Source: Kiritimatiellia bacterium (GTDB lineage: Bacteria; Verrucomicrobiota; Kiritimatiellia; RFP12; UBA1067). Taken from it: DNA of 53,127 nt. Location: the NCBI GenBank assembly GCA_017427485.1, contig JAFRSR010000203.1, forward strand, positions 1-53,127, given 5' to 3'. Under the pieces are notes generated by a model, which was not told the origin of the DNA, did no database searches, and worked only from the letters and a program-made list of their open reading frames with translations. Below are positions 44,104 through 51,462 of this stretch, in pieces. How positions within the stretch are numbered: the first letter of the stretch is position 1; each line of letters opens with the position of its first letter. The translations under genes and the position numbers were made by a program.

Positions 44104-44143
44104 GGGGGAATGACCGGTCATCGGCCATTACTTGAAATCCCCC

Positions 44144-44226
44144 ATTAAATGCTACCGATCAGGTTAAATGTTGATGTTGCCGATCAAGTTAAATGTTACA
44201 AAGCAAGTTAAATGCTACCGATTAGG
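44144..44226. repeat. four-unit TTAAATG/CCGAT tandem repeat
   Basis: Units of 19-25 bp carry TTAAATG(C/T)T followed, in three of four, by (A/G)CCGAT. They begin at about 44144, 44163, 44188 and 44207. The last unit overlaps the 3' end of the small hydrophobic ORF. Confidence 0.7.
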
Positions 44227-44339
44227 AATAGCAAGGCAATAAACAGTCCGATCATCAGCAATCTGGCCAGAAAAGCCAGAATGCCGATGAGACCATCGAG
44301 GCTTGTGCCTTGAGATTCCGTGATGTCGGTATTTTTCAC
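44208..44339 (-). CDS. possible 43-residue hydrophobic peptide
   Basis: A GTG start 1 nt after the stop of carboxynorspermidine dehydrogenase opens a frame of 43 codons. It reads a short polar head (KNTDITESQGTSLDG) followed by one long hydrophobic stretch (LIGILAFLARLLMIGLFIAL and on), ending FLIGSI. That is the layout of a single-span small membrane protein. Translation could restart from the upstream stop; no ribosome-binding site is seen. Its last codons are made by the TTAAATG repeat. It could be chance, but such a long uninterrupted hydrophobic run in this GC context is unusual. Confidence 0.35.
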   Translation of the reverse strand: MKNTDITESQGTSLDGLIGILAFLARLLMIGLFIALLFLIGSI

Positions 44340-44340
44340 A

Positions 44341-45660
44341 TCAGTCCACCATCACGGGATCGAAGGACTCCTTCCACGGGAGGCCCTGCTTGTTCAGCTC
44401 CGCCATGAACGGGTCAGGGTCGAACTCCTCGCACGTGTGGACGCCCTTCTCGGTCCACTTCCCCTCAAGGAACATCTTCGCGCCGATCATCGCCGGCACG
44501 CCCGTCGTGTAGCTGATCGCCTGCGAGCCCACCTCGGCGTAGCACTCCTGGTGGTCGCACACGTTGTACACGTAGTAGCGCACGGGCTTGCCGTCCTTGA
44601 CGCCCTCGAAGATGCAGCCGATGTTCGTCTTGCCCTTCGTGCGCGGGCCCAGCGTGGCGGGGTCGGGCAGGAGCGCCTTCAGGAACTCGATCGGGACGAT
44701 CTTCTGTCCCTTGAAGTCGACCGGGTCGATGCGCGTCATGCCCACGTTCTCGAGGCACTTGAGGTGCGTGAGGTAGCTCTGCCCGAACGTCATGAAGAAG
44801 CGGATGCGCTTGATGCCCTTCAGGTTGCAGCCGAGCGACTCCAGCTCCTCGTGGTGGAGGAGGTACATGTCCTTCTCGCCCACCTGGTCGAAGTCGTACA
44901 CGCGCTTGATCGCCATCGGCGCGGTCTCCACCCACCAGCCCTTGTCAAAGGCCTTCTTGTACTCCACCGGCACGCCGTGGGAATCGATTGCTTTGGGACA
45001 TGCGACATGCGACATGCGACATGCGGGATTTTGATCGGCTACCCAATAACTGCCTTTTGCCGAGACTTCGCGGATGTTGATCTCGGGGTTGAAGTTGGTG
45101 GCGAAGGGATAGCCGTGGTCGCCGCCGTTGCAGTCGAGGATGTCGAGCGTGTGGATCTCGTCGAAGTAGTGCTTCTGCGCGTAGGCGGAGAACACCTGCG
45201 TCACGCCGGGGTCGAAGCCGCAGCCGAGGATGGCCGTGAGGCCGGCCTTCTCGAACCTCTCGCGGTACGCCCACTGCCAGGAGTACTCGAAGTGCGCCTC
45301 CTCCGGCGGCTCGTAGTTCGCCGTGTCGAGGTAGCTCACGCCGGCGGCGAGGCAGGCGTCCATGATCGCGAGGTCCTGGTACGGGAGCGCAATGTTCATC
45401 ACGAGATCGGGCTTGTACTCCTGGATGAGCGCGGTGAGGCGCGGCACGTCCATCGCGTCGATCTGCGCGGTCGTGATCTTCGTCGTCGCGCCCTTCGCGG
45501 CGTACCACGGGCGCGACTCGATGTCCGCCTTGATCGCCTTGCACCGCGCCTCGGTGCGGGACGCGATCAGCAGTTCGCCAAACGTTTCGGGGTTCTGGGC
45601 CATCTTCGCGGCCGCCACGCCGGCAACGCCGCCGGCACCTATCAGCATAACTCTGCTCAT
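44341..45660 (-). CDS. carboxynorspermidine/carboxyspermidine dehydrogenase (saccharopine dehydrogenase family)
   Basis: The 439-residue protein begins MSRVMLIGAGGVAGV, a Rossmann fold. It contains DLVMNIALPYQDLAIMDACL, YLDTANYEPPEEAHFEYSWQWAY, GCGFDPGVTQVFSAYA, FATNFNPEINIREV and SYTTGVPAMIGAKMFLEG. All are typical of the Bacteroides-type enzyme that joins aspartate semialdehyde to diaminopropane or putrescine in alternative spermidine synthesis. Relatives of about 397 residues lack the stretch after SAKGSYW. Here roughly 35-40 extra residues, partly encoded by four ACATGCG heptamers (44998-45025), sit in that loop without breaking the frame. AAAGGA lies 8 nt before the ATG, and a good promoter lies at 45741-45769. 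No decarboxylase partner is in the window. Confidence 0.85.
   Translation of the reverse strand: MSRVMLIGAGGVAGVAAAKMAQNPETFGELLIASRTEARCKAIKADIESRPWYAAKGATTKITTAQIDAMDVPRLTALIQEYKPDLVMNIALPYQDLAIMDACLAAGVSYLDTANYEPPEEAHFEYSWQWAYRERFEKAGLTAILGCGFDPGVTQVFSAYAQKHYFDEIHTLDILDCNGGDHGYPFATNFNPEINIREVSAKGSYWVADQNPACRMSHVACPKAIDSHGVPVEYKKAFDKGWWVETAPMAIKRVYDFDQVGEKDMYLLHHEELESLGCNLKGIKRIRFFMTFGQSYLTHLKCLENVGMTRIDPVDFKGQKIVPIEFLKALLPDPATLGPRTKGKTNIGCIFEGVKDGKPVRYYVYNVCDHQECYAEVGSQAISYTTGVPAMIGAKMFLEGKWTEKGVHTCEEFDPDPFMAELNKQGLPWKESFDPVMVD
44998..45025. repeat. four ACATGCG heptamers inside a coding sequence
   Basis: Four perfect tandem ACATGCG units lie in the dehydrogenase gene and encode part of PACRMSHVACPK. 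The 28 bp alone would shift the frame, so flanking bases compensate. Confidence 0.85.
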
Positions 45661-45740
45661 GGAGAGGATCCTTTCAGTCGCATTCTGTTCATGTCGACCC
45701 GAATTCCATGCTCCACCCGGAGCAGTTCAAGGGCATGCAC

Positions 45741-45769
45741 AGTATACCACATCGGCCTCCCGCCCGCAA
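45741..45769 (-). promoter_or_regulatory. promoter of carboxynorspermidine dehydrogenase
   Basis: On the minus strand TTGCGG (45769-45764) and TATACT (45746-45741) are 17 bp apart with GATGTGG before the -10. The -35 lies in a small hairpin, CCCGC-AAT-GCGGG (45763-45775). Confidence 0.65.
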
Positions 45770-45812
45770 TGCGGGATTCTTTGTAGACGCGCGCGAGAAA
45801 CGGGCGTTTCCG

Positions 45813-48626
45813 CTACCGGACGATCAGCATCGTGCCGCCGAGCACGGTCTTAACGGAAAGGTTGTCGACGAAGGCGACGTTCGGGTCGTCAAGGCCGCCG
45901 CCGCGCGCACCGGCGAAGCCGGCGGCGGCGAGGCCGAGCGTGGTCATACCGGGTTCGGGGAAGGACGGCAGCGCGAGATTCTCAAACGTCGTGACGAGCG
46001 CGCCGTCCGCGTCGGAAGCCGCCGGTTTCGCCGTCCCCTGGTCGTACACGTTGACGGTGAATTTCCCGCCGGCGGACGCAGGCTTCGCCTTGACGCGGAA
46101 ACGGTACCAGTGCGCCGCGTCGACGACGACGGCCGCGTTCGTCGTGGCCGTCGCCGCCGCGTCGCGGGACTGGACGGAGATGAGGACGTTTGTGTAATGC
46201 CCCACGGCGTCCTTGCCCGCGCCGACGGCGAAGCCGAAGCCGATGCGCGGCGCCGCGCGCCAGTTGTCGCCGCTGGCGGGACGGTAGACGCCCTGGGCGT
46301 AGCCGTCGCCGCCGACTTCGACGTAGGTGTAGCAGGAACTGTCGCGGGCGAAGCGCTCCGGCGGGCGGATGTCCGCCGCGAAATGGACCGTGGCGCCATT
46401 CTTCGACACGGCGCCGAACGGCTGCACGGCGTAGCCCGCGCGGGTGACGTTCCCGATCCAGCCGACGCCGTCGAGGACGACCACGTTGTCGCCGCCGCCG
46501 GCATCGACGACGTTGAAGGTACCGAAATCGTTCCCGCGCCGGATCCAGCGGTCCGCGCCTTCGCGGTTGGAACGTCCCGCCAGGGACGCCGCGTCCCGCA
46601 CCGTCGTGCGGTAACCGTATTCGAAGGTGCAGGAGTAGAGCTCCGCGCCGTCCGTTCCGTCAGCGTTCACGCGGCAGACGCGCACGTTGTCGAAGAGCGG
46701 GAAGCGTCCGAGGGCCTTGTTGTTGAAAGTGGTGGTTTTGCCGTTGGCCTTGTCCTGCCCCTCGGAGAAGAGCACCACCGAATCGACGTTGCGGACAGCC
46801 GCCGCCGCGAGGCTGAGGTTGTTCGTCGCGATGAGCAGCGTCGAAGACGAGTGGTCGTAGTCCATCGGCTGCCCGACGTATCCGAGGTTGTAGATGGCGA
46901 TATCGTATTTGCCCGCGTCGAGATCCAACGTCACGACATAGCGTCCCCACCTGCCGCAGTTGAAGAACACGTTGCTGTTGTTCGGATCCTTCAGGGTCGA
47001 GTACGACGAGCCATTGAACCGATAGAGGCGCGTATTGGTATGATACGCCCCGGCCGTCCTGTCCGAGTAGCACGTGCCGGCGCCGCAGACGCCCTTGCTC
47101 CGCAGCGCCGTCGTGATGTCCGCCACCCTGATTCGCGTCGAGCTGTAGCAGGCATTCGTGTAGGCGCGGTCCCCCGCGAGGAAGGCGGCGGCGCTGATGT
47201 CGCGCGTCTGCGACGTCGAGTTGGTGAGTGCGCCCATCAGGATGTCGCAGGAGAGGCGTACCTTGCCCGACGAGACGGTCGTGCCGATCGGAACGGCGAT
47301 CATGCCCGTCTGGCCGCTCCCGGTCGCGCGGAGGACGGAGGCGTTCTCCCAGCCGTAGCCGCCCGAGTCCTTGTTCGGATCGACCATCGTGAAGGGGGCG
47401 TTGCCGCCGATGCGGCGCCAGCCGTCCTGACCTGCGTAGGGGGCGCCGTCGGGGACGAGGCGGCGGGAGTTGCTTTCGTTTACGCCGTAATCGTTGTTGA
47501 TGTTGGCCCGCTCGTAGAAGGAGGACTGGACGGTGTTCGTCACCGGGGCGAGGGCGTAGGCGCCGGAGGTCGTGCCGGCGGGTTCAACCTGGCGGTAGCG
47601 GCGCGTGGAGAAATCGTTCTCATAGACGGAGACGAAGTCCGTCGTGCCGGGGGCCTTCCACGAGACGGCGATGTTGTCGAACATCGGCGCGTCGGCCGCG
47701 TCCGTTGCCTGCTTGATTCCCTGCACGTAAAACGCGAGTCCGGCGATGCCGCCCGTTCCTTCAGTAAGCGGATTCACAAACGAGAACGTCGTCGGGACGT
47801 TTCCCGTGCCCTCCCATCGGCGGAAATCCACAGCCGAACCGCCGGCCGTCGCCGGCGTCGGATGCGCCGTGCCGAAGTTGGCGAAGGTCGCCGTGTAGGT
47901 GCCGGCGTCGAGGTCGATGACGGCCTCGTAGCGCACCCACGAGCCGGCCGCGATGTCGTTGCAGCTGTCATATTGCCCGTAATAGGCGGCGCTCGCATCC
48001 GCCGAGTTTCTTCCGCGCGAGACGGCGCGGAGGAACCATCCGAGGGGCTTGCCTTCCCCTCCTTCCTTGCCTCCTCGGTCGTCATAGAGACTTGCTGGGC
48101 CGAAATACATCGGAGAGGAGAAGGTCGAGGCGGCCACGTCGAGAGTCGACCTGTAGACCGGCCCGCACAGCGCAAAGGCGTTGCCTCCGGGATTGAGGGA
48201 GGCCGTCTGCGCCGGGGTGCGGATATCGACGGAAATCTTGAGAACGCCATCAGTAAACTCGTTGTAGAATGGCTGCATCACGACGGTGGTGCTCTGGTAG
48301 CTCGACGAGTTGGCGTTGACGAGGGCGGCTTGGTTGCCGCCGTCGTCCGCGACCGTGAAGAGGACGCTTGAGCGGCAGTAGCCGGTCTTCATCGCCCAAC
48401 CGTCCTGATAGGCGGTGGCGGAGTTGTACGGTTCCCGACCCTCCGAGGCTATGCCGCTGACGGAGCGCACGAGCGCGCCGGGGATGTAGGACGTCTCCAT
48501 CCAGCGGTCGGACGGCGTCGCGCCCGACGTGCGCGTCGTGAAGTCGTTGGCGTAGGGGACCGGCTCCTCGGCGGCGGCGATGCCGCAGGCGAACAGAACT
48601 GTCAGCAGAACGATTTTCGTTTTCAT
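45813..48626 (-). CDS. exported three-module protein with C-terminal Ile/Val/Arg tail
   Basis: The 937-residue protein has a signal peptide (MKTKIVLLTVLFACGIAAA). Three modules of about 300 residues each follow and begin alike: YANDFTTR, YENDFSTR and YSCTFEYGYRT. Each contains a DGW- or RW-type core and ends with a 'FDN' motif (APMFDNIAVSW, PLFDNVRV, VAFVDNLSV), as in LamG-like beta-sandwiches. I found no catalytic residues and recognise no family. It ends GGTMLIVR, the shared tail. It is divergent from the histidine kinase gene and has its own TATAAT promoter; AGGAG lies 6 nt before the ATG. The AACTACCC palindrome (48686-48705) between the two suggests control by the neighbouring two-component system. 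Confidence 0.7.
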   Translation of the reverse strand: MKTKIVLLTVLFACGIAAAEEPVPYANDFTTRTSGATPSDRWMETSYIPGALVRSVSGIASEGREPYNSATAYQDGWAMKTGYCRSSVLFTVADDGGNQAALVNANSSSYQSTTVVMQPFYNEFTDGVLKISVDIRTPAQTASLNPGGNAFALCGPVYRSTLDVAASTFSSPMYFGPASLYDDRGGKEGGEGKPLGWFLRAVSRGRNSADASAAYYGQYDSCNDIAAGSWVRYEAVIDLDAGTYTATFANFGTAHPTPATAGGSAVDFRRWEGTGNVPTTFSFVNPLTEGTGGIAGLAFYVQGIKQATDAADAPMFDNIAVSWKAPGTTDFVSVYENDFSTRRYRQVEPAGTTSGAYALAPVTNTVQSSFYERANINNDYGVNESNSRRLVPDGAPYAGQDGWRRIGGNAPFTMVDPNKDSGGYGWENASVLRATGSGQTGMIAVPIGTTVSSGKVRLSCDILMGALTNSTSQTRDISAAAFLAGDRAYTNACYSSTRIRVADITTALRSKGVCGAGTCYSDRTAGAYHTNTRLYRFNGSSYSTLKDPNNSNVFFNCGRWGRYVVTLDLDAGKYDIAIYNLGYVGQPMDYDHSSSTLLIATNNLSLAAAAVRNVDSVVLFSEGQDKANGKTTTFNNKALGRFPLFDNVRVCRVNADGTDGAELYSCTFEYGYRTTVRDAASLAGRSNREGADRWIRRGNDFGTFNVVDAGGGDNVVVLDGVGWIGNVTRAGYAVQPFGAVSKNGATVHFAADIRPPERFARDSSCYTYVEVGGDGYAQGVYRPASGDNWRAAPRIGFGFAVGAGKDAVGHYTNVLISVQSRDAAATATTNAAVVVDAAHWYRFRVKAKPASAGGKFTVNVYDQGTAKPAASDADGALVTTFENLALPSFPEPGMTTLGLAAAGFAGARGGGLDDPNVAFVDNLSVKTVLGGTMLIVR

Positions 48627-48657
48627 TGCTGTCTCCTATTTTCCGCAAGTCGCCCAA

Positions 48658-48687
48658 ATTATAACCGACTCCTCCCCTTTCCTTCAA
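48658..48687 (-). promoter_or_regulatory. promoter of the three-module protein gene
   Basis: On the minus strand TTGAAG (48687-48682) and TATAAT (48663-48658) are 18 bp apart. The -35 overlaps the first bases of the AACTACCC palindrome. Confidence 0.5.
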
Positions 48688-48705
48688 CTACCCGCCTGGG
48701 TAGTT
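48686..48705. promoter_or_regulatory. palindromic operator candidate between divergent genes
   Basis: AACTACCCGCCTGGGTAGTT is a perfect 8-bp inverted repeat with a 4-bp centre. It overlaps the -35 of the leftward promoter and reaches the -35 position of the rightward kinase promoter, so one bound dimer could control both. Confidence 0.55.
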
Positions 48706-48733
48706 CGGGCAGCCTTGCCGGATGTGCTATAAT
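48704..48733 (+). promoter_or_regulatory. promoter of the two-component operon
   Basis: A perfect TATAAT (48728-48733) follows GATGTGC. The -35 is weak (TTCGGG at 48704-48709, 18 bp away). The predicted transcript starts at or next to the GTG at 48741. Confidence 0.5.
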
Positions 48734-48740
48734 TTCCGCC

Positions 48741-50360
48741 GTGAAACGAGCCCTTGCCATCCTCCTCCTGGCCAATTCCCTGTTCGCCGACACCCGCGCG
48801 TTCGACGTGACGGGGCAGGTGCTCGGCATCAACCGGAGTGCGCAAAGGTGGATTCTGCTCGCCGGCCAAGCAAGGCCAAACAACTTCTCCATTTCCGACC
48901 AGACGCTCTCCGACTTCCGCAGCGGCGACATCATCCGGGCGTGCGGGGTCACGCAGACAAACAAGCATGGCGAGGCCTATTCATTCGCGACGAACATCGT
49001 CCGCGTCGGGAAACGCCCGCTGCCGGAAACCGTCGAGATCGACGGCGGGCGGATCAACGATCCCGACATGCCCCACAGATGCGTGCGCATACGCGGCATC
49101 GTCTCCGCCGTGAAACGCGACGACACGAACATGGCCTGGAACCAGATCACGCTGCGCACGCCGACCGGGAATATCTGCGCCGTCGTGCAGGACGACGCCC
49201 AGCCGATTGCCGGGCTCGCGTCCCTGGTCGACGCCGAGGTGACGCTCTCCGGCTACGTCACCCGATTCGGCTCGATGCTCCGCTTTCTCGGCAACGAGCT
49301 GATGCTGTTCGACGAAGGCTGCGTCACGGTGAACCGGAAAGCGCCGGACGATCCGTTCGCGGCACCGCCCTACGCGAGTTCGCGCGTCCTGCACCGGCAG
49401 CGCATCGAAGGCGTCGTGGTGGCCGTGGACCGTCACCGCATCTATCTCGACAGCGGCCGCGTCGACTTTCTCCCCGTCCTCTCCGAAATGGACGCGCCGC
49501 CGCCCGTCGGCGCGCGCGTGACCGCCGTCGGCTATGCCGAACCGGACCTGTACGGCCTGCAGCTGGCCGATGCGCGCGTAAGGGTCGAGCGTGGCACGCC
49601 CGCCGCCCAACCGGACGCCAAGGTCCCGAGCATCGACGCCGAAGCGCTCTTCACGGACGCGCACGGCAACGCGGTCGCCAATTCGAAGTACTACGGCAAG
49701 CCCATCCGGCTGCAAGGCAAGGTAGTCAACACATCCGACAACATCCGCCACACGCGCGAGCTCCAGCTCGCCTGCGGACGGCGCGTGGTCGCCGTGGACG
49801 TGTCCCGGATCGGAGACCTGCGCGCCCCGGAGTCCCTCGCCGGCTGCGAGGTGTCCGTCGCCGGATACTGCCTTCCGCGCTTCGAGCGCGACGCGGCGTC
49901 GTCCTGGATTCCCCGCTTCGAGGGCTTCGCGCTCGTCCCGCGCACGAGCGACGACATCACCGTCCTCGCGCGTCCGTCCTGGTGGACGCCCACGAAGCTC
50001 CTCTGCGTGATCGGCGCGCTGCTCGTGCTGATCGCCGCCATCCTCGTGTGGAACCAGACGCTCCGCGTGATGTCGGAACGGCGCGGCGCGCGCCTCGCGC
50101 GCGAGCGGATCAAGCACGCCAAGAGCGAGCTGAAGGTCGAGGAACGCACGCGCCTCGCCGTGGAGCTGCACGACTCGATCTCCCAGACGCTCACCGGCGT
50201 CGCCCTGCAGGTCGACGCCGCCGTCACCGCGAACGCGGGCGCGAACCCGGCGGTGGAGCGTCCCCTCGCCATTTCCCGCCAGATGCTCGCCTCCTGCCGC
50301 AGGAACTCCAGTGCTGTCTCTGGGACCTCCGGAGCCGCACGTTCGAGGAGAAGGACATGA
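48741..50360 (+). CDS. sensor histidine kinase, N-terminal part (sensor, membrane span, HisKA_3)
   Basis: This 539-residue frame holds a signal-like start (KRALAILLLANSLFA) and several repeated OB-fold-like periplasmic segments (VRIRGIVSAVKRD, RIEGVVVAVDRHRIYL, IRLQGKVVNTSDN). A membrane span (about 420-440, LLCVIGALLVLIAAILVW) and the HisKA_3 phospho-acceptor ELHDSISQ (His477) follow, as in NarL-partner kinases. The frame is lost at about 50299-50302. The conserved continuation ELQCCLWDLRSRTFEEKDM is found in the next frame, so one base is missing (48741-50755 is 2015 nt, one short of a multiple of three). The frame then ends in TGA inside ATGA at 50357-50360. The GTG start has no ribosome-binding site and seems leaderless. 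Confidence 0.75.
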   Translation: MKRALAILLLANSLFADTRAFDVTGQVLGINRSAQRWILLAGQARPNNFSISDQTLSDFRSGDIIRACGVTQTNKHGEAYSFATNIVRVGKRPLPETVEIDGGRINDPDMPHRCVRIRGIVSAVKRDDTNMAWNQITLRTPTGNICAVVQDDAQPIAGLASLVDAEVTLSGYVTRFGSMLRFLGNELMLFDEGCVTVNRKAPDDPFAAPPYASSRVLHRQRIEGVVVAVDRHRIYLDSGRVDFLPVLSEMDAPPPVGARVTAVGYAEPDLYGLQLADARVRVERGTPAAQPDAKVPSIDAEALFTDAHGNAVANSKYYGKPIRLQGKVVNTSDNIRHTRELQLACGRRVVAVDVSRIGDLRAPESLAGCEVSVAGYCLPRFERDAASSWIPRFEGFALVPRTSDDITVLARPSWWTPTKLLCVIGALLVLIAAILVWNQTLRVMSERRGARLARERIKHAKSELKVEERTRLAVELHDSISQTLTGVALQVDAAVTANAGANPAVERPLAISRQMLASCRRNSSAVSGTSGAARSRRRT

Positions 50361-50755
50361 ACGAGGCGATCCACCGGTCCATCGGCCCGCAGGCGGGGAA
50401 CGCCAAAGTCGCAGTGCGCTTCAACGTGTCCCGCGACAGGCTCTCGGAGACGGCGGTGCAGGCCATCCTGCGGATCGTCTGCGAGCTGGTCGCGAACGCC
50501 GTCCGCCACGGAGGCGCCACGGAGATCCGCGTCGCCGGCGAAAGCCACGACAACACCATCCGCCTGTCCGTGCGCGACAACGGCTCCGGCTTCGACCCGG
50601 CGCGCGCGCCCGGCCCGGCCCAGGGGCACTTCGGCCTGCGCGGAATCCACGAGCGGCTCTCGGGCTTCGGCGGCACGCTTGAAATCGACAGCCGACCCGG
50701 CGCGGGCACCGCTGTCACGGTCACGCTTCAGATGAACAAGGAACAGACGGCATGA
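50357..50755 (+). CDS. HATPase_c part of the split histidine kinase
   Basis: This 132-residue piece contains the N box ELVANAVRHGG, G1 box DNGSGFDP and G2 box GHFGLRGIHERL, so it is the ATP-binding domain that belongs to the upstream kinase. Its ATG overlaps the upstream stop as ATGA, with GAGGAG a few bases before, so it could be made separately by coupled translation. However, conserved kinase sequence is encoded in this frame upstream of the ATG, which argues for a recent frameshift or sequencing error in one original gene. Its own stop overlaps the response regulator start (ATGA, 50752-50755). Confidence 0.7.
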   Translation: MNEAIHRSIGPQAGNAKVAVRFNVSRDRLSETAVQAILRIVCELVANAVRHGGATEIRVAGESHDNTIRLSVRDNGSGFDPARAPGPAQGHFGLRGIHERLSGFGGTLEIDSRPGAGTAVTVTLQMNKEQTA

Positions 50756-51384
50756 GCGCAAACGGCGGCAAGACGCGGATTCTCCTCGCGGACGACCATC
50801 TCGTCGTCCGGATGGGCATCGCGTCCATCATCTCCTTCGAGCCCGACCTCGAGGTGGTCGCGGAGGCCGACACCGGAGAGGAGGCCGTCGCCCTCGCGCG
50901 CACGCACAAGCCGGATGTCGTGGTGATGGACCTGATGATGCCGAAGCTGAACGGCGCGAACGCCACGGTCGCGATCCTGCAGGAGAACCCCGCGATCCGC
51001 GTGCTGATCCTCACGACCTTCGGCACGTCGGAGGACATGCGCCGCGCGCTCGACGCGGGCGCGGCAGGCGGTCTCGTGAAGTCGTCGTCGCAGGCGGAGA
51101 TCATCGCCGCGATCCGCGCGGTCGCCGCCGGACGGCGCGTCCTCTCGCCCGAGATCGAGCACAGCCTCGGCACCGCCGCCGACCCGCCCCCTCTCTCCAT
51201 CCGCCAGCTCGAGGTGCTCAACCTCGCGGCGAAGGGCTTCACCAACCGGGAGATCGGCGACATCCTCGGCATCGGCGTGAACGGCGTGAAGGCGCACCTC
51301 AAGCTCATCTACACGCGCCTCGGCGTCGCCTCCCGCACGGAAGCAACGTCCATCGCCATCAACCTGCGCCTGATCTCCGTCTAG
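50752..51384 (+). CDS. NarL/LuxR-type response regulator
   Basis: The 210-residue protein has a receiver domain with acidic pair Asp14/Asp15, phospho-acceptor Asp60 (VVMDLMMP), Thr88 and Lys110. A C-terminal LuxR helix-turn-helix follows (SIRQLEVLNLAAKGFTNREI and GVNGVKAHLKLIYTRLGV). The ATG overlaps the kinase stop (ATGA) and AAGGA lies upstream, so it is the cognate partner. A plausible target is the palindrome at 48686-48705 between the operon and the divergent exported-protein gene. Confidence 0.88.
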   Translation: MSANGGKTRILLADDHLVVRMGIASIISFEPDLEVVAEADTGEEAVALARTHKPDVVVMDLMMPKLNGANATVAILQENPAIRVLILTTFGTSEDMRRALDAGAAGGLVKSSSQAEIIAAIRAVAAGRRVLSPEIEHSLGTAADPPPLSIRQLEVLNLAAKGFTNREIGDILGIGVNGVKAHLKLIYTRLGVASRTEATSIAINLRLISV

Positions 51385-51395
51385 CGCTTTCGTCA

Positions 51396-51424
51396 TTGCC
51401 CGCGGCGCGGGAATTTGGTATCAT
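51396..51424 (+). promoter_or_regulatory. promoter of the sugar kinase gene
   Basis: TTGCCC (51396-51401) and TATCAT (51419-51424) are 17 bp apart, with AATTTGG before the -10. Confidence 0.6.
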
Positions 51425-51462
51425 GGGTGGGTTTTCCCCACACAACCAATAGGCGGTAAATC

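Noticed and set aside
45763-45775. CCCGC-AAT-GCGGG hairpin as a terminator
   Set aside because: The T-rich stretch after it is short and broken, and the hairpin overlaps the -35 of the dehydrogenase promoter; a terminator role is unsupported.
50290-50360. Programmed ribosomal frameshift in the histidine kinase
   Set aside because: No slippery heptamer of the X-XXY-YYZ type or downstream pseudoknot is evident; a missing base explains the data more simply.
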